DNA from: Pseudomonas sp. ok272
GTDB lineage: Bacteria; Pseudomonadota; Gammaproteobacteria; Pseudomonadales; Pseudomonadaceae
Assembly: GCF_900109995.1 (NCBI RefSeq)
Contig: NZ_FOCB01000004.1
Location: 248,001-312,000 of the forward strand
Length of the DNA stretch: 64,000 nt
Direction of reading: 5' to 3'
Below the pieces are notes generated by a model, which had not been told where the DNA came from, ran no database searches, and saw only the letters and a program-made list of their open reading frames with translations. This document shows positions 37,548 to 48,033 of this stretch, in pieces (position 1 is the stretch's first letter; each line of letters starts with the position of its first letter). A program made the position numbers and the translations under genes.

Positions 37548-40500
37548 TCAGTCAGCTAACCAGGCATTGGCCCAGAGCTGCAGATTGTTTTCAGTCAACA
37601 CATAGTCGCAAAGCACGGTCTCTCGCAAGGCATCGCCTTGGCGATAACTGGCGCCTGGATCGGCAAGGTGCATGCGAATGGCATCCAGCCACTCGCGGGT
37701 CGAGTTATCCCGCACACGCGTACAAGGCAGGTAACCGCGATACGCCTTGGTATCGGTACAGATCACCGGGAAACCGCACGCACCATACTCAAGCAGGCGC
37801 AGATTGCTCTTGCAATCGTTGAACAGGTTGATTTCCAGCGGCGCCAACGCAAGGTCAAGATTGAGGCTGGCCAATTTTCGCGGATACATTTCCAGAGGAA
37901 CCGAATCGTGAAACTCCTTGATGTAAGGCCTGAGCGATTCGGGACACATACCAAAGAACACCCAGTCGACTTCATGGGCCAATTCCTTGACCACATCAAG
38001 AATCAATTCCAGATCTCCGCGATGGCTTGTCCCACCCGCCCAACCGACCCGCGGTCGCGCAGACGTTTGACGCAGCCCCTGCAGCCCAGCCCAAAGCGAT
38101 GCCGCCAACATGTTGGGGACCACTCGGATGTCCGAATGCATGCTGGACAGGGCGTCGGCCAAAGGTTCGGTGGAGACTACGACCCGGTCACACAGGGCAA
38201 TGCCTTGACTGACTCGCTCACGCATATTGGTCGGCATGTTACGGGCGTGGGCGTTCTTTTCAGGGACCTCGATGATGTAGTCATCCAGCTCATAGATTCG
38301 CCGCGCATTGGAGAAGCGCTTGACCGCCTGGAACTCCTGAAGTGAGTCTGCGCTGTAACGACACTGGAAAATAACGGTATCCGGCTGCAAGCGCTGCAGC
38401 TCGATCGTACCTGGCATCCCATAAGTGAGCCGTCCCTGAACCCAGCCAGCTCGCTCCAGCTCATTGAAAGGTTGAGCCACACGATAGTGCCCCACCGCCC
38501 CAACGTTGACCGGCAAGCCCAAGATGCTAGGCAGTGTGCGACTGATGAAAGGGTCCCAGCCGCCACGCTTACCCGACTCGAAACCGAAGCCGCTCAACTG
38601 AAGGCTGAAGTTGCGGTTGTATGCCGGATCCTGAGCCACACGAGGCAACCATCGCTGGTAGAAGCGCTCTTGATCCTGAGTGAGCGCCTGATCAGCAGGT
38701 TTCACATCATTGTCGGTCGCCATGCGGACAACCCTGGCGAATGGCGTCCATACCACCAGGTAACCCTGTGCAGCCACACGCAGGCAGAAATCAGCGTCTA
38801 ACAGATCCCCATTCAAGTGCGCGGTATCCAGCCCATCGACGGCGCTGAAAATTTCCCGGCGAACCAACAGGCATTCGAGACTGACGGCGCTCCAGTTCTG
38901 GACCAACTGCATGCGATTCATGTAGCCATTGCTGTCAAGCGTACTATCCAGGAACGGCGAGCCTGCCGGGCCACGCAACCCAAGGACCAGCCCTGCGCTG
39001 TGAACCTTGCCATCTTCTGTGCACAACATCGGCCCGACAACACCGACCTCGGAACGCTGACCCTGGCTAACCAGCTCGTTCAACCAGTGCCTTTCGACCA
39101 CCACGCAGCCGGTCTCGAGCAACAACAGGTATTCACCTTGAGCGTGCTGGACCGCTGCATTCAGTCGCGCCGCAGTTCCCTGGGCTTCGACCGAAACCAT
39201 GCGCAGCAGGCTGCCGCCCGCGTCCCTCATCGCCATCAACCACGCCTGGACCGCCGGAGGCTCGTCACCACCAACGACCACAAGCACTTCATAGTTGCTA
39301 TAGGCCGTGTACTCGACAATAGACTCGATACAGCGCACCAGCGCCTGCAGGTCATTTGCAGCACACACCAGAATCGACACCATCGGCGTGGCTTCATGCA
39401 GATAGGCCACCCGAGAAATCAGCGCGCCTTGAGTAGCCTGTACATGTGCAACCACTCCCAAGCGCTGCAAATGCGCGTCAACTACCCGCGATGCTTGACG
39501 ATGCCCTATTGGATCGGTCAGAAACTCGCCATAACCGAACTGGCACTGCACCAGTACCTCGGCGATATGCTCCACCACATGCAGACCCTTGGCTTCCACC
39601 ATGCGCCATAACAGGTCATGGGGTGCCAGCACCTCGAACGCTTCGGTAAAACCACCCAAGTCGCGCAAGGCGGCGCACTGGAAAGCCAGCAAGCGACCGA
39701 CATACGGGAAGCTACGCATCAAATCGAAGTTGAAATCCGGCTTGAACACCGGGGCGGTTGCTTCAAGGTTGTCGAGCCCGCCTTCATCGGTGTATAGGCA
39801 CAGACGATTTGGCAGTACCGCCATCCGCTCAGCCATGATGACCAACGCATCTGCATGCAAGCGATCACCGGCGCGCAGAAGAAAAATCCAATCAGCGGCC
39901 AGCTCAGCGGCCACACGCTGATTGAGCTGTTCGAAACCATTACCCTGCAATGCCAAGTGCTGCACCTGCACCCCGGCGACAGACGGTACGCGAACATCAG
40001 TCGGTGCCAGCACCCAGACCTGGCTTGGCGCGTAGGATTGCCCGGCCAGGCTTTCCAATGTGGTATGCAAGGCCAGCTCATCGCCCGCCCACGCCTGAAT
40101 CACGGGGACGATCCTGGGCCGACTTGGCCATTGTTCGATACGTTTTGGCAATACGCGCAACTGCCCCGCAGACAGCGAACGGCAAGTCAGCCACTCGTCG
40201 TACAGTTCGGCGAAGCTCAAGCTGTTGGTCCCTACCTGCTGCAGGTAGTCAGCCGTCTGGGCGGTAAACAGGCGGCCCATTTCAAACTCTTCCCAGTCCC
40301 CATCCATGCCATCGTGATAGTCGTTCAGTGGCAAGTAACGTACCCAACCACTGGCTGGCGCCGACTCGCCCCCCCGCCCAGCCAGCATTTGCACGAGCCA
40401 CTGGGTCTCGTTCTTGAATGCCAGGGTCATGGCCGCACGGTGGCTGAGGCGCCCGGGATGAATGCGTTCCAGACTCAGAACGTCGCTGAGGCAAGCCAGC

Positions 40501-41129
40501 AGCCCATGCCGTAACAGGCAGATATACAGCGCCGAATCCAGGCGCGCCACAAACCCCTGACCCTCTTGAACCAAGGTGGCCAGGCATGCTTCTACCTGCT
40601 CCCTGCGAAACAGGGCGTGACTGATGCCACCCAGCAAGTTAACGGCCGAACCGTCCATGATCTCCAGCACATCACCGCCATTGAGCACGGAGGTACCTGG
40701 CGACATGACACAGTTTATGGGCCTGGACGGAAGAAGGTTGTCACCGGCGTCGAACAGCAATCGTTGGTTGATCACGATACTGACTTGCAAGCACCTGGAC
40801 AGCACCTTTGCCTGCTCGGTGATACACGATGAAAACAAGGTGTCGTCATCACATAGAAACTTGACGAACGCTCCCCGAGAATGCTCCAAGCTCGCCTGCA
40901 GGTTAAGCGCGAAACCCAAGTTCCTAGTGTTTCGCACGTAGCGCAATGCTATGGACGACTGCCCTTGCAACTCATCGACAATCGCCTTGATCTCGTCTCC
41001 CTGGCTGTCATCGCAAATGACAATTTCCAGGTTGGCATAGTCCTGATCGATCGCACTGAGCAACGTGGACCGAAAGAACTCAGGGTTGAACGCTGGAATG
41101 GCAATGCTGACAAGAGGCGTAGATTTCAC
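37548..41129 (-). CDS. Giant multidomain glycosyltransferase (flagellin glycosylation, Fgt1-like)
   Basis: A 1193-residue protein with four parts. An N-terminal GT-A family-2 domain (1-230) has PLVSIAIPAFNPEFFRSTLL and FVKFLCDDDTL. A second GT-A-like domain (about 345-560) has DWIFLLRAGDRLHADALVIM. A third family-2 domain (about 610-830) has PMVSILVCAANDLQALVRCI. The C-terminal GT-B domain (about 870-1190) has RPRVGWAGGTSHRGDLELIL and LEYGACGFPVICTDTKAYRG. It probably adds successive sugars to flagellin. GTG at 41129 is preferred to a TTG at 41144. It follows flgL by about 110 bp. Confidence 0.86.
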   Translation of the reverse strand: MKSTPLVSIAIPAFNPEFFRSTLLSAIDQDYANLEIVICDDSQGDEIKAIVDELQGQSSIALRYVRNTRNLGFALNLQASLEHSRGAFVKFLCDDDTLFSSCITEQAKVLSRCLQVSIVINQRLLFDAGDNLLPSRPINCVMSPGTSVLNGGDVLEIMDGSAVNLLGGISHALFRREQVEACLATLVQEGQGFVARLDSALYICLLRHGLLACLSDVLSLERIHPGRLSHRAAMTLAFKNETQWLVQMLAGRGGESAPASGWVRYLPLNDYHDGMDGDWEEFEMGRLFTAQTADYLQQVGTNSLSFAELYDEWLTCRSLSAGQLRVLPKRIEQWPSRPRIVPVIQAWAGDELALHTTLESLAGQSYAPSQVWVLAPTDVRVPSVAGVQVQHLALQGNGFEQLNQRVAAELAADWIFLLRAGDRLHADALVIMAERMAVLPNRLCLYTDEGGLDNLEATAPVFKPDFNFDLMRSFPYVGRLLAFQCAALRDLGGFTEAFEVLAPHDLLWRMVEAKGLHVVEHIAEVLVQCQFGYGEFLTDPIGHRQASRVVDAHLQRLGVVAHVQATQGALISRVAYLHEATPMVSILVCAANDLQALVRCIESIVEYTAYSNYEVLVVVGGDEPPAVQAWLMAMRDAGGSLLRMVSVEAQGTAARLNAAVQHAQGEYLLLLETGCVVVERHWLNELVSQGQRSEVGVVGPMLCTEDGKVHSAGLVLGLRGPAGSPFLDSTLDSNGYMNRMQLVQNWSAVSLECLLVRREIFSAVDGLDTAHLNGDLLDADFCLRVAAQGYLVVWTPFARVVRMATDNDVKPADQALTQDQERFYQRWLPRVAQDPAYNRNFSLQLSGFGFESGKRGGWDPFISRTLPSILGLPVNVGAVGHYRVAQPFNELERAGWVQGRLTYGMPGTIELQRLQPDTVIFQCRYSADSLQEFQAVKRFSNARRIYELDDYIIEVPEKNAHARNMPTNMRERVSQGIALCDRVVVSTEPLADALSSMHSDIRVVPNMLAASLWAGLQGLRQTSARPRVGWAGGTSHRGDLELILDVVKELAHEVDWVFFGMCPESLRPYIKEFHDSVPLEMYPRKLASLNLDLALAPLEINLFNDCKSNLRLLEYGACGFPVICTDTKAYRGYLPCTRVRDNSTREWLDAIRMHLADPGASYRQGDALRETVLCDYVLTENNLQLWANAWLAD

Positions 41130-41237
41130 TCGCGTAACTCTCAATCGGTGGGCGTCAACTCAAGCGAGAGAGAACATCCTGAACCTAAAAACGAAAGGGA
41201 TAGGGATCGTACAGACTGTCGCGATCCCTGAACTGAA

Positions 41238-42785
41238 TCAGACTTTATTAAACAGGCCCAACTGCGCAATTTTGCTGAACGCCAACTGCGACGCCTGCAA
41301 CATGGTTTGCTGCAGGGTCAGGCGTGTCATCACCTCGGCCGGATCCGAGTCGCGAATCGCCGATTGGGTCTGAGCGTTCGCCAGCACCAGCGCTTGGTTG
41401 GTTTCACTCTGGGTATCCAGCGCCGAACCACGACCACCGACTGAACTCAAGGCGGCAGAGACTTGATCAAGGCCGCTGGCGAGATTGCCCATGCCCGATG
41501 CAATGGCTGCCTGCTGCTTCTGACCCGCGACGACATCGCCGGTGATCGGTGTGTTCAGTGCGGTTTTCAGCTGGTTCACGGTGTCCAGGATATTCTGGGT
41601 TTCGTGGGTATTGATCGCGATGTTGAACTGATCGCCGGCAGCCAGAGGGTCCGTCGCCGTGTTGTTCAAGGTGAACTCCACACCGGATGCCGTCGCGGTG
41701 TTGCCCACCATCGTGCCGCTGGAGACCGGCTTGCTGTCAGCCGTGATCGGTGCAGCGTACAAATCGAACGTACTGTCACTGGTGAACTTCAGGACTGCCG
41801 AGCCACCCGGGAAGCTGGCGTGATAAGCGCTCGGATCGGTGATCCGGGTGCTCGTCGCCTGGGTCAAGCTCGGGTTACCCGGGCCACGAGCAACGTTGAA
41901 GGTGTCCGGCGTGCCTTCCAGCTTGAACGAACGCCCGGTCAACGCTGCATTGGGGTCGTTGAAGTTCAGGGCCAGGTCAACACCACGAAAGCTCACGTTC
42001 TGGTTTTTGCCGGTGGTGATCACCCCGCCCTGGGTCGCTTCATTCGTCACGTCGTTACCGAGCGAGTCAGTGATCTTCAACTGGGTCGCACTGGCGAACT
42101 CCACCTTGTAGGGCTCGCCAGCGCGGAACTTGTTGTTGTACGTCACGTTCGACGACACCTGCCCATTGGACAGGGTCACCAGACCGTCATTCATCGATGG
42201 CGTGGCCTGGGTGCGACTGGTGTTGAGCGCTTGCTGAAACACTTCCCAGCCGGTGCTGTTGGTGGCCATCGACATGCTGTCGCCGATTGGCAGGTTCAGC
42301 GTCACCTGGTCACCGTTGTAGGAGTACGTACCGTCGGAATTGCGTGTGAATGGAACGGTGTCACCCTTGGAGCCCGCGAAGATGTACTTGCCGTTTTCAT
42401 CCTGGGTGTTCATCAGGCTCAGCAGTTGTTCTTCAATCTGGCCCAACTCCGACGCGTTAGCCTGGCGGTCGGCGTCGGTATAACCGGCGTTACCCGTACC
42501 GATGGCCAATTCCTTGGCACGCTGCAACACGTTAGTGATGCTGGTCATCACCGATTCGGCCTGACCCAGGGTCGCCTTGAGCGTGTTGGTATTGCTGGCG
42601 TACTGGCCGAGAATCGACGCCTGCTGGCCCAACTGCAACAGACGCGAGGCGCCCACCGGATCATCGGCCGCTGTATTGACGCGCACAAGGCTGCTTGCCT
42701 CTTCGCTGCTTTTAACAACGTTGGCGAAGTTCTTCTGATAGTTCGCCGCCGTGGACTCGTAAAACTGGCCGGTAGAAATGCGCAT
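41238..42785 (-). CDS. flgL: Hook-filament junction protein FlgL
   Basis: Second hook-associated protein, joining hook to filament. It has 515 residues, clearly longer than the enteric protein, owing to a larger central region. The flagellin-like ends are conserved (MRISTGQFYESTAANYQKNF and MTRLTLQQTMLQASQLAFSK). It starts 13 bp after flgK. Confidence 0.96.
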   Translation of the reverse strand: MRISTGQFYESTAANYQKNFANVVKSSEEASSLVRVNTAADDPVGASRLLQLGQQASILGQYASNTNTLKATLGQAESVMTSITNVLQRAKELAIGTGNAGYTDADRQANASELGQIEEQLLSLMNTQDENGKYIFAGSKGDTVPFTRNSDGTYSYNGDQVTLNLPIGDSMSMATNSTGWEVFQQALNTSRTQATPSMNDGLVTLSNGQVSSNVTYNNKFRAGEPYKVEFASATQLKITDSLGNDVTNEATQGGVITTGKNQNVSFRGVDLALNFNDPNAALTGRSFKLEGTPDTFNVARGPGNPSLTQATSTRITDPSAYHASFPGGSAVLKFTSDSTFDLYAAPITADSKPVSSGTMVGNTATASGVEFTLNNTATDPLAAGDQFNIAINTHETQNILDTVNQLKTALNTPITGDVVAGQKQQAAIASGMGNLASGLDQVSAALSSVGGRGSALDTQSETNQALVLANAQTQSAIRDSDPAEVMTRLTLQQTMLQASQLAFSKIAQLGLFNKV

Positions 42786-42798
42786 GGGCTACGACTCC

Positions 42799-44862
42799 TT
42801 AAAGACTGTTGATCAGTGTGCTGAAGATTTCCTGCGCAGCCTTGATGATCTGCGAGGACGCGGTGTAGTACTGCTGGTACTTGACCAAGTTGCCGGTTTC
42901 TTCGTCGAGGTCGACCCCCGACAACGAATCCCGGGCACCCTTGGCGCCGGCCAGGATCGACGAGGTGGCGGCATTGTCGAGCTTGCCCTGGGCGGTCTTG
43001 GCGCCGACACCTTCGACCAGCTTGCCGTAGGCATCGGTCAGGGAAATACCTTTGCTCGCAGAGCCGGTGTCCACGGTTTTCTTGGTTTGCAGATCGGCCA
43101 ACGCAGTGCCGTTACGATTGTCCAGGGTCCCCGCCTGGTTCAGGCTGACATTGATCGCCGCCCCCGAAGTTGGCGAGCCCGCCACGGTCATGTCGAAATT
43201 GGCGGTGCGTTGAACGGCCGGCGGGCCCGGATCCATGATCGCGGCACCCGTGGAGTCCTTGAGCGGGATGCTCAGGCTCAGTGTGTTGTTCTGGCCAGGC
43301 TTGATGCTGCCGCTGCTCAACGGATTACCGCCCGCATCGAGCAATTGGTAGCTTTGGCTCGTACCGTCAGCCGAAGGCGCGCCAAACACCAGCTTGACCG
43401 GTGTGGAGTACTTCAGGCCGTTCTGCATTGCGGTAGAGGTCGCCGCATCGTAGATATCGAACTGAGTGGTCAGGGTTGGCTGGCCGCTGGCCGGGATCGT
43501 CAAGCTGCCACTGGAGCCCGAGGCGATAGCCGCGCCCAACGGAGCCGCGATGGCAAGACGCTTGGAGTCCGTCATCTCGGTGCTGATGTTGGCCGCCGCG
43601 TTACGGGTCGGAGTGATCTTGAACGTATCGCCCGCGACGCCCGCACCGTTGGTGAGTTTCAGAGAGAACCCGTCGATCATAGGAGGCGGATTGGTGGTCG
43701 TACTGTAGGCACCCACGGCAGAGCCATCAGGCAGACGCTGCACGGTGTAGTCCGTGGCACTGGTGAAGGTCACTCTGTAATCGTTGAGGGTCAGCTTGCC
43801 GCTGTCCTCGATGCTCACCTCGAAATTGCCCGACCCCGTGTTGCCGATGGCCGCGATGCTGCGCTGGGCCAGGTTCGCGGCACTGTTGATGCTGCTGAAC
43901 AGGTTGCCACCGAAATCACCGTTCTTGTCGATGCCCTGGGCCTGGATCGTGTTCATCTGGTCGGCGATGACCAACGCCACACGCCCCAGTTCGTTCATTG
44001 CCGGATCCAGCACGGTACTGCGATAGCGCAGCAGGCCGCCCATCTCTCCGCCGGTCATGACCGAGGTGATATCAATGGTGCTGGCACCCCGGTTGAGCTG
44101 GATCGACAGTCGGCTTGGGTCTTCCTTGCCCGGGACCATTTCCAGCGAGCTGGCGGTGTTGCCCACCACCAATGGCTGGCCGCCGCCCAGATAAAGGTCA
44201 ATATTGCCGTCACGCTCGACCACTTGCACACCGGTAAAGGTGGCCAGTTGGCGCACAGTCTCGCTCCGCGCATCAAGCAACTCGTTGGGCTGGCCACCCG
44301 AGCTGGAAACTTCGGAGATCTTCTGGTTCAAATGGGCGACGGTAGCCGCCAGTTTGTTGACTTGATCGGCCATGCTCGTCAGGTTGCCGTTGATGTTGGC
44401 GTTCTGCGAATTCAACTGGCTGGAAATCGAGTTGAAGCGGTTGCTCAAGGCCTGGACATCGCTGAGCAGCAGTTGACGAGACGCATCGTCACCCGGCTTG
44501 GCATTCACGTTCTGTACTGAGGCGAAAAACTTCGTCAGGGCACCATTAAGGCCCGTCCCGGCGTCGGACAGCAACGCATCCAGTGGAGACGCCTGACCCA
44601 GATACGCCGCTGTATCACTGTTGAGCGAAGTCGTGGTCTGCAATTGCGCATCGATGTAGCTGTTGTACACCCGACGCACATCGGCCAGTGTCGTACCCGA
44701 GCCGATCCAGACGTTGCCGAACTGATTTGAGCCTTTAGTGTTCTGCACCGTTTGCTGGCGCGAATAACCGGACGTATCGACGTTGGCAATGTTGTTGCCG
44801 GTCACCATCAAGGAGCTTTGGCCAGCGGCGATTCCCGACATCCCGATATTGAGCAAACTCAT
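42799..44862 (-). CDS. flgK: Hook-filament junction protein FlgK
   Basis: First hook-associated protein. It has 687 residues with the rod/hook family N-terminus (MSLLNIGMSGIAAGQSSLMV, NNIANVDTSGYSRQ) and the C-terminal block NLVKYQQYYTASSQIIKAAQ. The centre is long and Ser/Thr-rich. It lies 10 bp after flgJ. Confidence 0.97.
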   Translation of the reverse strand: MSLLNIGMSGIAAGQSSLMVTGNNIANVDTSGYSRQQTVQNTKGSNQFGNVWIGSGTTLADVRRVYNSYIDAQLQTTTSLNSDTAAYLGQASPLDALLSDAGTGLNGALTKFFASVQNVNAKPGDDASRQLLLSDVQALSNRFNSISSQLNSQNANINGNLTSMADQVNKLAATVAHLNQKISEVSSSGGQPNELLDARSETVRQLATFTGVQVVERDGNIDLYLGGGQPLVVGNTASSLEMVPGKEDPSRLSIQLNRGASTIDITSVMTGGEMGGLLRYRSTVLDPAMNELGRVALVIADQMNTIQAQGIDKNGDFGGNLFSSINSAANLAQRSIAAIGNTGSGNFEVSIEDSGKLTLNDYRVTFTSATDYTVQRLPDGSAVGAYSTTTNPPPMIDGFSLKLTNGAGVAGDTFKITPTRNAAANISTEMTDSKRLAIAAPLGAAIASGSSGSLTIPASGQPTLTTQFDIYDAATSTAMQNGLKYSTPVKLVFGAPSADGTSQSYQLLDAGGNPLSSGSIKPGQNNTLSLSIPLKDSTGAAIMDPGPPAVQRTANFDMTVAGSPTSGAAINVSLNQAGTLDNRNGTALADLQTKKTVDTGSASKGISLTDAYGKLVEGVGAKTAQGKLDNAATSSILAGAKGARDSLSGVDLDEETGNLVKYQQYYTASSQIIKAAQEIFSTLINSL

Positions 44863-44872
44863 GGTTCAGACC

Positions 44873-46150
44873 TTATAAATTCGTGGAAGAGCCCGCAGCG
44901 GCGTAGTTCTGGTAACTCTTCATCTGCTTGGCAATCTGTGAAATCTTGCTGGCGTAGTTCGGGTCGGTGGCGTATCCGGCCTTTTGCAACTCGCGTACAA
45001 ACTGTTCTGGGTTATCGGCCGACTTCAGCACTTCTTGATAGCGATTGTTGCTTTGCAGCAGCGTTACCAGGTCGTGGAAGCTGTCCTGGTAAGAGGCGTA
45101 GGAACGGAACTCGGCCGTCTCCTTGACCATCTCGCCATTCCTGAATTCGCTGGTGATTGCACGCGCCTGCGCACCGGTCCAGGTGCTGCCGGTCTTGATG
45201 CCGAACAGGTTGTGGCTACTGCTGCCGTCTTGCTGGCGCATGACCGATTTTCCGTAGCCGGTTTCCAGGGCAGCCTGGGCCACCAGGTAGCGCGGATCGA
45301 CACCAATCCGGTCGGCGGCCTTCTGTGCCATCGGCAGCATGGTGGTGACAAATTCGTCTGGCGATGTGAAGGATTTTTTCGCCGGTGCCAACGGCGGCTG
45401 CGCCATGGCGCGGCCATAGACTTGCAGGCTGCCGCGTTTGGCCGAGTAGCTTTGCGCTGGCAGCCAGTCGCCCTTGACCAGCGCGTTGCCATCGATGGTC
45501 GCGCGGTTGGGCAAGGTGGTGTGAGCCGTGGTCGTGCCCGAGGCCGATGGCACCAGTCCCGCCAACAGGCGATCAGCCAGTTTCGGGGGCAAGGCGAGTC
45601 GACGCTGGTTGATCAGCGCCATGTCATTGCCGTGGGCGCCCTGCCCTGCTCCCTGTGGCGGATTGACCGAGCGCGAGGCCCACAACGGACGCTCGCCATT
45701 GAGTCGCGACAGCGGACCATTGGTGCCGACCGTGCCGGCGGCAATCGGTGTCTCCACTGCAGCCTTCGCGGCGACTTGCTTGGCAGCCGACAATTCGGCA
45801 GCCTCACCCGGTGCCAGCGGTTTGTTCTTGGACATCTGGCGCATCAGGACGTCGGCCAGGCCAATACCACCGCCCTCGCGGGACATGGAAACCGCCAACT
45901 GTTGGTCGTACATTTCCTGGTACTGCTTGGCTGCCGGGGTATTGAGCGGATTGTCCTTGCCCAGCGCATCGGTGGCCGAGCGCATGGACTTGAGCATTTC
46001 ATTGAGGAACAGCGATTCGAACTCCTGCGCCACCTTGCGCATGTTGCCTTCGCTGTTCTTGTCGCCGACCTTGAGCTGATTCAGGCGATTGAGGTCCGAG
46101 TACGAACCCGAATCGTTGCTGCTGACCAAGCCGCTCTTGCGAGTGTCCAT
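44873..46150 (-). CDS. flgJ: Rod-capping peptidoglycan hydrolase FlgJ
   Basis: Two-domain protein of 425 residues: N-terminal rod cap (FESLFLNEMLKSMRSATDAL) and C-terminal glucosaminidase domain that opens the peptidoglycan for the rod (YLVAQAALETGYGKSVMRQQ, with the catalytic Glu in ALETGYG). The linker near 110-250 is long and variable. ATG at 46150, with AAGGTGA six bases upstream, is preferred to GTG at 46159. Confidence 0.96.
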   Translation of the reverse strand: MDTRKSGLVSSNDSGSYSDLNRLNQLKVGDKNSEGNMRKVAQEFESLFLNEMLKSMRSATDALGKDNPLNTPAAKQYQEMYDQQLAVSMSREGGGIGLADVLMRQMSKNKPLAPGEAAELSAAKQVAAKAAVETPIAAGTVGTNGPLSRLNGERPLWASRSVNPPQGAGQGAHGNDMALINQRRLALPPKLADRLLAGLVPSASGTTTAHTTLPNRATIDGNALVKGDWLPAQSYSAKRGSLQVYGRAMAQPPLAPAKKSFTSPDEFVTTMLPMAQKAADRIGVDPRYLVAQAALETGYGKSVMRQQDGSSSHNLFGIKTGSTWTGAQARAITSEFRNGEMVKETAEFRSYASYQDSFHDLVTLLQSNNRYQEVLKSADNPEQFVRELQKAGYATDPNYASKISQIAKQMKSYQNYAAAGSSTNL

Positions 46151-46160
46151 GTTCGTCACC

Positions 46161-47270
46161 TTAAATCACGATCAGGTCGGCTTGCAGCGCGCCGGCTTGT
46201 TTCAAGGCTTCAAGGATTGCCATCAGGTCGCCCGGTGCCGCGCCGACCTGATTCACTGCCCGCACGATTTCATCCAGCGTGGTGCCAGGACCGAATTTGA
46301 ACATCGGCTTGGCTTCCTGCTGGGCATTGACCTTCGAGCGCGGCACAACCGCGGTCTGGCCATTGGAGAACGCGCCAGGCTGGCTGACGATCGGGTCTTC
46401 CGTAATGGTCACGGTCAGGCTGCCGTGGGTCACGGCCGCCGGGGAAACCTTGACGTTCTGGCCGATCACGATGGTGCCGGTTCGCGAGTTGATGATGACC
46501 TTGGCTACCGCCTGGCCCGGATCGACTTCGAGGTTCTCCAGGATCGACAGGTAGTCGACACGCTGGCTCGGATCAAGGGGCGCACTGACACGAATCGAAC
46601 CGCCATCAATGGCCTGGGCAACGCCAGGGCCGAGCATGTCGTTGATCTTGTCGACAATGCGCTTCGCGGTCGTGAAGTCGGAGCGGTTGAGGTTCAGGGT
46701 CAGGCTGTTGCCCTGGTTGAAACCACTTGGCACGGCGCGCTCCACCGAAGCACCGCCCGGGATACGACCCGCCGACGGAACGTTGACGGTGATCTTCGAA
46801 CCGTCACGGCCCTCGGCATCAAAACCACCCACGACCAGGTTGCCTTGGGCGATGGCGTAGACGTTGCCGTCGATACCTTTCAGCGGCGTCAGCAGCAAGG
46901 TGCCGCCACGCAGGCTTTTGGAGTTGCCGATGGACGACACGGTAATGTCGACCTGCTGACCAGGCTTGGCGAACGCCGGCAGGTCGGCGCTGATCGACAC
47001 GGCGGCGACGTTCTTCAACTGCACGTTACCCGAGCCCGGCGGTACCTTGATACCGAACTGCGAGAGCATGTTGTTGAAGGTTTGCAGGGTGAACGGGGTC
47101 TGCGTGGTCTGGTCGCCCGTGCCGTTAAGCCCGACGACCAGGCCATAGCCGATCAATTGGTTGGAGCGCACGCCCGAAATACTGGCGATGTCCTTCAACC
47201 GCTCGGCCTGCACGCCGAGGGAAGTGGACAGCAACAACACGGCCGCCATCAGGTGCTTGAAGTTCAGCAT
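46161..47270 (-). CDS. flgI: Flagellar P-ring protein FlgI
   Basis: Periplasmic bushing around the rod. From ATG at 47270 the product has 369 residues with a signal peptide ([19 protein letters not shown], cleavage after VQA) followed by the family start [20 protein letters not shown]. Earlier in-frame starts (47282, 47285) abut the flgH stop codon and add only five residues at most. Confidence 0.97.
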   Translation of the reverse strand: MLNFKHLMAAVLLLSTSLGVQAERLKDIASISGVRSNQLIGYGLVVGLNGTGDQTTQTPFTLQTFNNMLSQFGIKVPPGSGNVQLKNVAAVSISADLPAFAKPGQQVDITVSSIGNSKSLRGGTLLLTPLKGIDGNVYAIAQGNLVVGGFDAEGRDGSKITVNVPSAGRIPGGASVERAVPSGFNQGNSLTLNLNRSDFTTAKRIVDKINDMLGPGVAQAIDGGSIRVSAPLDPSQRVDYLSILENLEVDPGQAVAKVIINSRTGTIVIGQNVKVSPAAVTHGSLTVTITEDPIVSQPGAFSNGQTAVVPRSKVNAQQEAKPMFKFGPGTTLDEIVRAVNQVGAAPGDLMAILEALKQAGALQADLIVI

Positions 47271-47285
47271 GGAGATATTCATCAC

Positions 47286-47981
47286 CTAGAAAGGGAACAG
47301 CGGGCTTAAAAAGAAACGATCGAACCAACCAGGCTGGCTCGCATCGGCAAACGAACCGGTACCCGAATAGGTGATGCGCGCATCAGCAATACGGGTCGAG
47401 GGCACGGTGTTGTCGGTGGCGATATCGTCCGCCCGGACCATGCCGGCAATGCGCACCAACTCATCGCCGGTATTGAGGGTCATCCACTTCTCACCCCGCA
47501 CCGCGATGATGCCGTTGGGCAACACATCGGCCACCGTCACGGTGATCGAACCGGTCAGGCTGTTGCCCTGGCCGGCCTTGCTGTCACCCTTGGTGGCGCG
47601 ATCACCGCTGTAGCCGGCGTCCAGGCTCAGGTCGCCGCTGCCGAATGGGTTGTTGGTGTTGGGCACGCCGCCAAACAGCGAGCTCAGGCCCACGCTGGTC
47701 TTGCTGGTCTTGCCGACCTGGGAGTTGGCGTTTTTGCTGGCCTGGGTCTTTTCGTTCAAGGTGATGGTGATGATGTCACCCACCCGGAACGCCTTGCGGT
47801 CGCTGTACAGGTTCTGTTCGAAGCCGGCTTGATAGATCGAGCCATTGTTGGCCGCAGCCGGCAACGGAGTACGCGGCAACACCGGGGCGTAGTAAGGGTC
47901 ATTGGGTTTCGGCGTCGGAGCGACGCAGCCGGCAAGCACGGCCATCCCACTCAGTGCGAGAACAGATACAAAACGATTCAT
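47286..47981 (-). CDS. flgH: Flagellar L-ring lipoprotein FlgH
   Basis: Outer-membrane ring lipoprotein of 231 residues. The signal peptide ends in the lipobox LAGC with the lipidated Cys19. The mature protein has the conserved [20 protein letters not shown] and [20 protein letters not shown]. It lies 52 bp after flgG. Confidence 0.97.
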   Translation of the reverse strand: MNRFVSVLALSGMAVLAGCVAPTPKPNDPYYAPVLPRTPLPAAANNGSIYQAGFEQNLYSDRKAFRVGDIITITLNEKTQASKNANSQVGKTSKTSVGLSSLFGGVPNTNNPFGSGDLSLDAGYSGDRATKGDSKAGQGNSLTGSITVTVADVLPNGIIAVRGEKWMTLNTGDELVRIAGMVRADDIATDNTVPSTRIADARITYSGTGSFADASQPGWFDRFFLSPLFPF

Positions 47982-48033
47982 GACCCTAACCTCACGGTGT
48001 TGCAGGCGGCTTCATGCCGCCCCATAGACTTGA

